A DNA stretch of 64,000 nucleotides. Origin: Arthrobacter sp. ISL-85. Lineage in GTDB: Bacteria; Actinomycetota; Actinomycetes; Actinomycetales; Micrococcaceae. Position numbers and translations under genes: made by a program. Shown piece by piece: positions 59,835 to 64,000 of this stretch. Numbering within the stretch: position 1 is the stretch's first letter; each line of letters begins with the position of its first letter. The notes beneath the pieces were generated by a model that was not told the origin of the DNA, made no database searches, and saw only the letters and a list, made by a program, of their open reading frames with translations. Location: assembly GCF_018613675.1 (NCBI RefSeq), contig NZ_JAGGPQ010000009.1, positions 1-64,000 of the forward strand. Reading direction: 5' to 3'.

Positions 59835-60044
59835 TCAGGTGACCGCCTCGAGCGACAACTCCCGCAGTGCAAGCTCGAGGGCCGCCATATCGAACCAGGA
59901 TGGGGGAAGGATCTCGTGGATGAAGGCATCGAAATCAAAAGGGTGGCAGTGCCCGCCGTGATTCCAGTAAAAGATCCAAAGGTCGAACAATCCCAGGTTG
60001 TTCCGCTGCAACAGGACTCTGGCTGTATGCCGAAGGTCATCCAT
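59835..60044 (-). CDS. hypothetical protein, 69 aa
   Basis: The start MDDLRHTARVLLQRNNLGLF follows AAGGA at a good distance. The continuation DLWIFYWNHGGHCHPFDFDA and MAALELALRELSLEAVT predicts a small helical protein with a His/Cys cluster (NHGGHCH). No signal peptide. I do not recognise the family; the cluster might bind metal. Confidence 0.62.
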   Translation of the reverse strand: MDDLRHTARVLLQRNNLGLFDLWIFYWNHGGHCHPFDFDAFIHEILPPSWFDMAALELALRELSLEAVT

Positions 60045-60270
60045 AACCAATCCTTGCTTCTGCTCACCCATCCCCACAAGAGCAGTATCAGTGTTCCACC
60101 AAGGGGAGTGGACGCATGGGCATGGGGGTGCCGGCACCGGAAGCGGGCTCCTCATGCTGTTCATCCATACCCCTTGGGGCCGGAACCGATACCATCGTTC
60201 GTGGTTTGGCTGGAGTCAAGGACCCGCAGCGAAAACCCGCGGGGGAGTTCCCAAATCTAAGAAGGCCATC

Positions 60271-60971
60271 ATGACGGGGGTTAGTTCAGGGGTTAGGCGT
60301 TCCGCCCCGCATCCGGAATGGGTGCAGTTGTTCCGCGAGGGTGTCCGTACAGGGAAGATCGCCGAAGTCGCGGGTGTCCCCGTGCGCACTGTCCGGTACC
60401 ACCTGCGGATAGCAGCCCAGGAGGCGCCGCTGATCCGCGGGGAGCACAAGGCAACAGTTATTCCGGTGCAAAGGGTTTCCAGTACCGGGATAAAGCACAT
60501 GAATGACACCATCGCCCTGTACCGGGCGGAAGGCAGATTTCCGTCCACGCATTCCTTCACCGCAGGTGAACGGGCACTGGCTGTATGGCTTTACCGCCGA
60601 AGCCCAGGAGGCACAAAAAGGCACGCTCCCGCCATCTATCGCGAAGGCCTCACGGCCCTGCCGGGATGGGACCGGCGCGGCGCCCGCCGCTCAAGGACCG
60701 GCACGAAGCCCGCGGGAGCCAACGCCTGGCTGAGCTGCAAGGGTATTTGGCGGCCGGGAACGACTGGCCGCGGCGCAAGGGCGGTGAGAATGCGCAGGAG
60801 CAGATGCTGGGCGTGTGGCTGCACGTCCAACGCATGTACCACCGTTCCCGGCTGGCGGCAGGGCAGGGCAGGGCCGGCAACCGCAACCGCGCACCTCGGC
60901 CCCAAACCTCAGCTACAGGACCATCTACTCGCCAGCCGCGCTGCAAGGGTCTGACTAAACGGACAAGATAG
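60271..60971 (+). pseudogene. helicase-associated-domain protein with frameshifts
   Basis: The N-terminal helix-turn-helix (LFREGVRTGKIAEVAGVPVR then TVRYHLRIAAQEAP) is intact, and RFPSTHSFTAGERALAVWLY begins a helicase-associated domain. The frame then drifts; LAELQGYLAAGNDWPRRKGG, MLGVWLHVQRMYHRSRLAAG continues in a second frame to 60971. At least two indels are needed. Intact relatives are common DNA-binding proteins of unknown role in Arthrobacter. Confidence 0.6.
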
Positions 60972-60980
60972 CAAGGGTAC

Positions 60981-60996
60981 TTACTAATACTAGTAA
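60981..60996. promoter_or_regulatory. MarR-type palindrome before the envelope operon
   Basis: TTACTAATACTAGTAA has arms TTACTA and TAGTAA. It lies 66-81 bases upstream of the operon that includes a MarR gene as its fourth member. A second, weaker TTACTA follows near 61004. It is a likely autoregulatory operator. Confidence 0.55.
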
Positions 60997-61061
60997 ACCT
61001 GCTTACTATTGGGTTAAGTGCTGGCTTGTCAGCAGCAGCTGATCATGAAGGAAAGTGAGCA

Positions 61062-61922
61062 ATGATGACTGAAAACCAATGGGCGTCTGTGCCAGGGTCT
61101 GTCCCGGTCTCTTCCGGGACTGACACGTCGGATTCTCCCGCCTCGGGCAAGGCTGAAGCGGCAAAGGATGAGGCGGCAGGTGTCGCCGGGCAGGTGGCAG
61201 AGTCAGCCCAGGGGGTTGCCCGGACGGCGATGGACGAAGTCGCGAACGTCGCTTCGGAGGCGAAGTCCAGCGCCCGGGATTTGCTCGCCCAGGCCAAGTC
61301 GGGGTTCTCGAGCCAGGCCGGGACCCAGCAGCAGAAGGCTGCTGAGGGGATCCGGACCGTCTCGGGTCAGTTGCAGAGCATGGCCGATGCCCCGGAGCAG
61401 CAGGGGGTGGCCAGTGACCTGATCCGGCAGGGCGCCCAGCGTTCCGAGGCGGTTGCCAGCTGGCTGGAGAACAGGGAACCGGGTGACCTGCTCGGTGAAG
61501 TGCAGCGTTTCGCCCGGAACCGGCCCGGTACGTTCCTCCTGCTTGCCGCCGGCGCCGGCGTCCTGGCCGGACGGCTTACCCGCAGCCTCACCGCGGGCGC
61601 CCCGAGCTCCCAGGGCGCAGACGCCCCCGCCGCGCAGACGGCCCAACCCCCGGTGACGGAAGCCGTCGTCGTTCCCGGTATCGGGGAACCCTTCTACGAC
61701 GAGCCGGCCACGGCCGGTACCTCCGGGGGCGGCAACACCGGCTACCCGGACTCCGCCCTTGCCAGCCCCCCGGTCAGCCCTGAACCTGTGGATGAAGAAC
61801 CATGGGCGGGGAACCGGACGGCTGAAGACCCCCTGGGTCACGGCAGTCTTGCCGATGATCCCCTGGTGAGTGATCCCCTTAGGCGGGATCGTCGTGCCGG
61901 CGGCGAGCCGGGTGGTCTGTGA
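61062..61922 (+). CDS. membrane-associated hypothetical protein, 286 aa
   Basis: The first half is Ala/Glu/Lys-rich and helical (AKDEAAGVAGQVAESAQGVA, ARDLLAQAKSGFSSQAGTQQ). A single hydrophobic segment lies near residue 155 (RPGTFLLLAAGAGVLAGRL). The C-terminal third is acidic and Pro/Gly-rich. This layout is common for the gene placed before holin-like and DUF3618 genes in actinobacteria. AAGGAAAG precedes ATG 61062. Function unknown; the context points to envelope stress. Confidence 0.75.
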   Translation: MMTENQWASVPGSVPVSSGTDTSDSPASGKAEAAKDEAAGVAGQVAESAQGVARTAMDEVANVASEAKSSARDLLAQAKSGFSSQAGTQQQKAAEGIRTVSGQLQSMADAPEQQGVASDLIRQGAQRSEAVASWLENREPGDLLGEVQRFARNRPGTFLLLAAGAGVLAGRLTRSLTAGAPSSQGADAPAAQTAQPPVTEAVVVPGIGEPFYDEPATAGTSGGGNTGYPDSALASPPVSPEPVDEEPWAGNRTAEDPLGHGSLADDPLVSDPLRRDRRAGGEPGGL

Positions 61923-62353
61923 TGAGCAGTGAGATTCCGGAGCCGCCGCCGAGTGCGGCGCATCTGCTGGCGGACAACGCCTCCTTGGGCGAGTTGCTCG
62001 GGGATGTAACCCGTGATTTGTCCACTCTGATGCGTCAGGAGGTGGCACTGGCCAAGGCCGAGTTGAAGCAGTCCGGGTCGAAGGCAGGCAAGGGCGGTGG
62101 GATGCTTGCCGGTGCCGGTGTGGCCGGGCACTTCGTTCTGCTGTTCCTGTCCCTGGCCCTGATGTGGGGCCTGGGGGCGGTCATGCCGCTGGGCTGGGCT
62201 GCGGTGATTGTCGCCGTGATCTGGGCCATCGTCGCGGCGGTCCTGGCGTCTATGGGCCGCAAGGAGCTCAAGCAGATCAAAGGCATGCCGCAGACCAGTG
62301 AGACACTCTCTGAAATTCCCCCAACCCTAAAACCAGGTGAGGTAACCCCATGA
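61922..62353 (+). CDS. phage-holin-like (Holin-X/DUF1469-type) membrane protein, 143 aa
   Basis: SLGELLGDVTRDLSTLMRQE then VALAKAELKQSGSKAGKGGG is the conserved amphipathic start. Two membrane helices follow (HFVLLFLSLALMWGLGAVM and AAVIVAVIWAIVAAVLASMG), then a basic tail. Such proteins are annotated as holins by homology but are chromosomal envelope proteins. It overlaps both neighbours by four bases or fewer and so is part of one transcript. Confidence 0.85.
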   Translation: MSSEIPEPPPSAAHLLADNASLGELLGDVTRDLSTLMRQEVALAKAELKQSGSKAGKGGGMLAGAGVAGHFVLLFLSLALMWGLGAVMPLGWAAVIVAVIWAIVAAVLASMGRKELKQIKGMPQTSETLSEIPPTLKPGEVTP

Positions 62354-63024
62354 GCGAGAACCCTGACGTCATCCGCCAAGAAATCGAAGCTACCCGGGCA
62401 CGCCTGGGTACCAACGTGGACGCGGTCGCTGACAAAGTCACCCCGGCCAACGTCGTCCAGCGCCAGACTGACAAAGTCAAGGATTCCGTGAAAGGCGCCG
62501 TGACCGGGGTCAGGGAGCGGATCATGGGGGCGGCAGACACCGCCACCAGCGCCGTGCAGGACACCGTTTCCGCCGGTGCCGGGCACACCGGTGACGCCCT
62601 GCACACCACCGGGGACACCCTGCACGACGCGAAGGACAGTGTCGCTGCCAGGTTCTCTGACGCCGGCACCGCGATCTCCCACGCACCCGGCCAGGTCAAA
62701 GCCTCTGCAGCAGGGAATCCCCTGGCCGCCGGGCTGATCGCGTTCGGCGCCGGGATGCTGATCTCCTCCCTGATCCCGGCCAGCCGGAAGGAACGCGAGG
62801 CAGCGGACCAGCTCAAAACCGCGGCCGAACCGCTCGCCGGCAAAGTCAGCGACGCGGCGAAGGACATGGTTCAGGATTTGAAGGAACCAGCCCAGGAAGC
62901 GATGGACAACGTCAAAACCGCCGCCACCGACGGTGTCCAGAACGTCAAAGCCGAAGGCCAGGACGCCCTCACCGACGTCAAAGACCGCGCCGCCGACGCC
63001 AAGGACAACGTCACGAACACGTGA
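62350..63024 (+). CDS. DUF3618 domain protein, 224 aa
   Basis: NPDVIRQEIEATRARLGTNV then DAVADKVTPANVV is the DUF3618 start signature. The middle has one hydrophobic helix (NPLAAGLIAFGAGMLISSLI). The rest is an Ala/Asp/Lys-rich helix resembling LEA-type repeats (VKTAATDGVQNVKAEGQDAL, TDVKDRAADAKDNVTN). ATG 62350 overlaps the holin-like stop codon. It is expected to be membrane-bound with a stress-protective tail. Confidence 0.87.
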   Translation: MSENPDVIRQEIEATRARLGTNVDAVADKVTPANVVQRQTDKVKDSVKGAVTGVRERIMGAADTATSAVQDTVSAGAGHTGDALHTTGDTLHDAKDSVAARFSDAGTAISHAPGQVKASAAGNPLAAGLIAFGAGMLISSLIPASRKEREAADQLKTAAEPLAGKVSDAAKDMVQDLKEPAQEAMDNVKTAATDGVQNVKAEGQDALTDVKDRAADAKDNVTNT

Positions 63025-63629
63025 GCGGCCAGAACAAGGTCCCGAAGCCGCCCCGCCGCCCGGCGGGGCGGCCACCGGACCCGGACCCGGAGTCCCCCGC
63101 CGGTGGTCCCACGGACTTGAACGCTTTACAGCAACCAGGCCCGGAGCAGTGGGCCACGCACCGGCTCATCACCATCACTGCCCGGCTCACCGAACGCCGC
63201 CTGAACCGCCAACTCGCCCACCTGAAACTCACCAGCAGCGGGGTAGACGCGCTCGAGGTAGTGGCAGAACTGGACACCACCACCCTCACCGAACTCGCCG
63301 AGCTGCTCTGTGTAAGCAGTCAAAGCCTCGGCAAGGTCATACACCGGCTTCAAGGGCTTGGGTTCCTCACCAAGGAACGGGCACGCGATGGACGAAGCGC
63401 CAACATCCGCCTCACCGAAACCGGACGCGCCGCCCTGTCCACGGCCGAGGACCTGGTTCGGGCACTCCCCGAAGCCGAAGCGGACGCCGAGTTCCGCCGC
63501 CAACTCGAACACCACATCACCCGACTCAGGAACACCGAGCACACTCCCCTCCCCCGCACATCACAAGCACGCACCCCCATGAACAAGGAGCGCACCCATG
63601 GCTACAACAAACCGCACGACCGGGCCTAA
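63021..63629 (+). CDS. MarR-family regulator, 202 aa
   Basis: The HTH lies at residues about 80-140: GVDALEVVAELDTTTLTELA, ELLCVSSQSLGKVIHRLQGL, GFLTKERARDGRSANIRLTE, matching MarR proteins. The first 45 residues are Pro-rich and disordered. The start GTG 63021 overlaps the previous stop. Being in the operon whose promoter has a TTACTA/TAGTAA palindrome, it probably controls its own expression. The end overlaps the DUF4383 start by 32 bases. Confidence 0.85.
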   Translation: MSGQNKVPKPPRRPAGRPPDPDPESPAGGPTDLNALQQPGPEQWATHRLITITARLTERRLNRQLAHLKLTSSGVDALEVVAELDTTTLTELAELLCVSSQSLGKVIHRLQGLGFLTKERARDGRSANIRLTETGRAALSTAEDLVRALPEAEADAEFRRQLEHHITRLRNTEHTPLPRTSQARTPMNKERTHGYNKPHDRA

Positions 63630-63996
63630 GACAACACTGCAAAAAGCAGCACAGGCAGTAGGCGCAGTTTTCCTGCTCGTCGGAATCCTCGGCTTCATCC
63701 CCGGCATCACGAGCAACTACACCGCGCTCTCCTTCGCCGGACACGACTCCGGCGCGCTCCTCCTGGGCATCTTCCAGGTCTCGGTACTGCATAACATCGT
63801 CCACCTCCTCTTTGGTATCGCCGGGGTCCTCCTCTCCCGTAGCAACGGGCAGGCACGGAACTACATGCTCTACGGCGGAGTCATCTACCTCGTCCTCTGG
63901 CTCTACGGACTCATCATCGGCCACGACACCGCCGCCAACTTCGTCCCCGTCAACACCGCAGACAGCTGGCTCCACTTCACCCTGGCATCGCCATGA
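63598..63996 (+). CDS. DUF4383 membrane protein, frame broken near window end
   Basis: ATG 63598 follows AAGGAG. Helices: AVGAVFLLVGILGFIPGI, then GIFQVSVLHNIVHLLFGIAG with the conserved H-N-x-V-H, and YGGVIYLVLWLYGLIIG. The end DSWLHFTLASP stops at 63996, but homologues read WLH-x-x-L-GI-x-M here. One base shift near 63983 would give LGIAMI and continue past the window. It may therefore be a frameshifted or incomplete gene. Confidence 0.75.
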   Translation: MATTNRTTGPKTTLQKAAQAVGAVFLLVGILGFIPGITSNYTALSFAGHDSGALLLGIFQVSVLHNIVHLLFGIAGVLLSRSNGQARNYMLYGGVIYLVLWLYGLIIGHDTAANFVPVNTADSWLHFTLASP

Positions 63997-64000
63997 TCGC

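Noticed and set aside
1..64000. tRNA or rRNA genes
   Set aside because: I looked for T-arm GTTCGA-type patterns with acceptor pairing and for conserved rRNA blocks and found none that hold up.

Overview
The window is high-GC DNA with GTG and TTG starts, Shine-Dalgarno sites and protein families typical of soil actinobacteria. The best fit is an Arthrobacter or Pseudarthrobacter-like member of the Micrococcaceae. This is inferred from gene content only. I saw no rRNA, tRNA, CRISPR array or replication origin. Many genes are broken by frameshifts, internal stops or truncation, so the region is either an accessory, recombining part of the genome or a draft with indel errors, possibly both.

Layout. 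(1) 0-11.6 kb is a patchwork of small stress-type genes: a HAD-like protein, a CBS protein, a lipoprotein, an epimerase/SRPBCC operon, DUF4235, a PRC-barrel/DUF2382 protein, two Hsp20 chaperones and a GlsB-type membrane protein. (2) 11.6-16.9 kb holds an intact pRiA4b ORF-3-like gene, a toxin-antitoxin-like pair with a clear operator palindrome, a serine resolvase and a second ORF-3-like gene interrupted by one stop codon. (3) 17.5-20.3 kb has a monooxygenase-fold protein, a secreted protein, an Hsp20 remnant and a PAS-ANTAR regulator. (4) 20.7-23.3 kb has a HigA-ImmA/IrrE fusion divergent from a ThiF/E1-like protein and a DUF6527 protein, a module related to bacterial ubiquitin-like conjugation operons. 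(5) 23.7-32.8 kb is a complete D-galacturonate (Ashwell) pathway: UxaC, UxaB, UxaA, KDG kinase, KDPG aldolase, an MFS symporter and a LacI regulator with three matching operator-like sites. (6) 33.9-36.6 kb has a GT2 synthase, a tiny LAxTG sorting-signal peptide and a secreted GH26 enzyme. (7) 36.8-45.5 kb is a signalling block: a broken response regulator, a LOV-GGDEF-EAL protein, two PP2C/SpoIIE phosphatases, a STAS antagonist, an RsbW-like kinase and two STAS-like paralogues. (8) 45.6-52 kb mixes a truncated resolvase, an MFS/TetR pair, an IstB remnant, a MarR protein lacking its reading helix, an ArsR-ANTAR fusion and a truncated ANTAR gene. (9) 52.4-59.1 kb is a six-gene operon on the minus strand for a ribitol-phosphate-containing surface glycan. 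(10) 59.5-64 kb ends with a broken helicase-associated protein and an envelope-stress operon (holin-like, DUF3618, MarR, DUF4383).

The main unexplained pattern is a roughly 60-bp repeat found six times between 16.2 and 48.4 kb, always in the same orientation. It lies at the 3' end of decayed pRiA4b ORF-3-like genes and falls at the borders between the modules above. One copy starts exactly where a serine resolvase gene is cut off. This suggests that the repeat, or the ORF-3-like genes carrying it, is a recombination or mobile-element boundary that built the modular layout.
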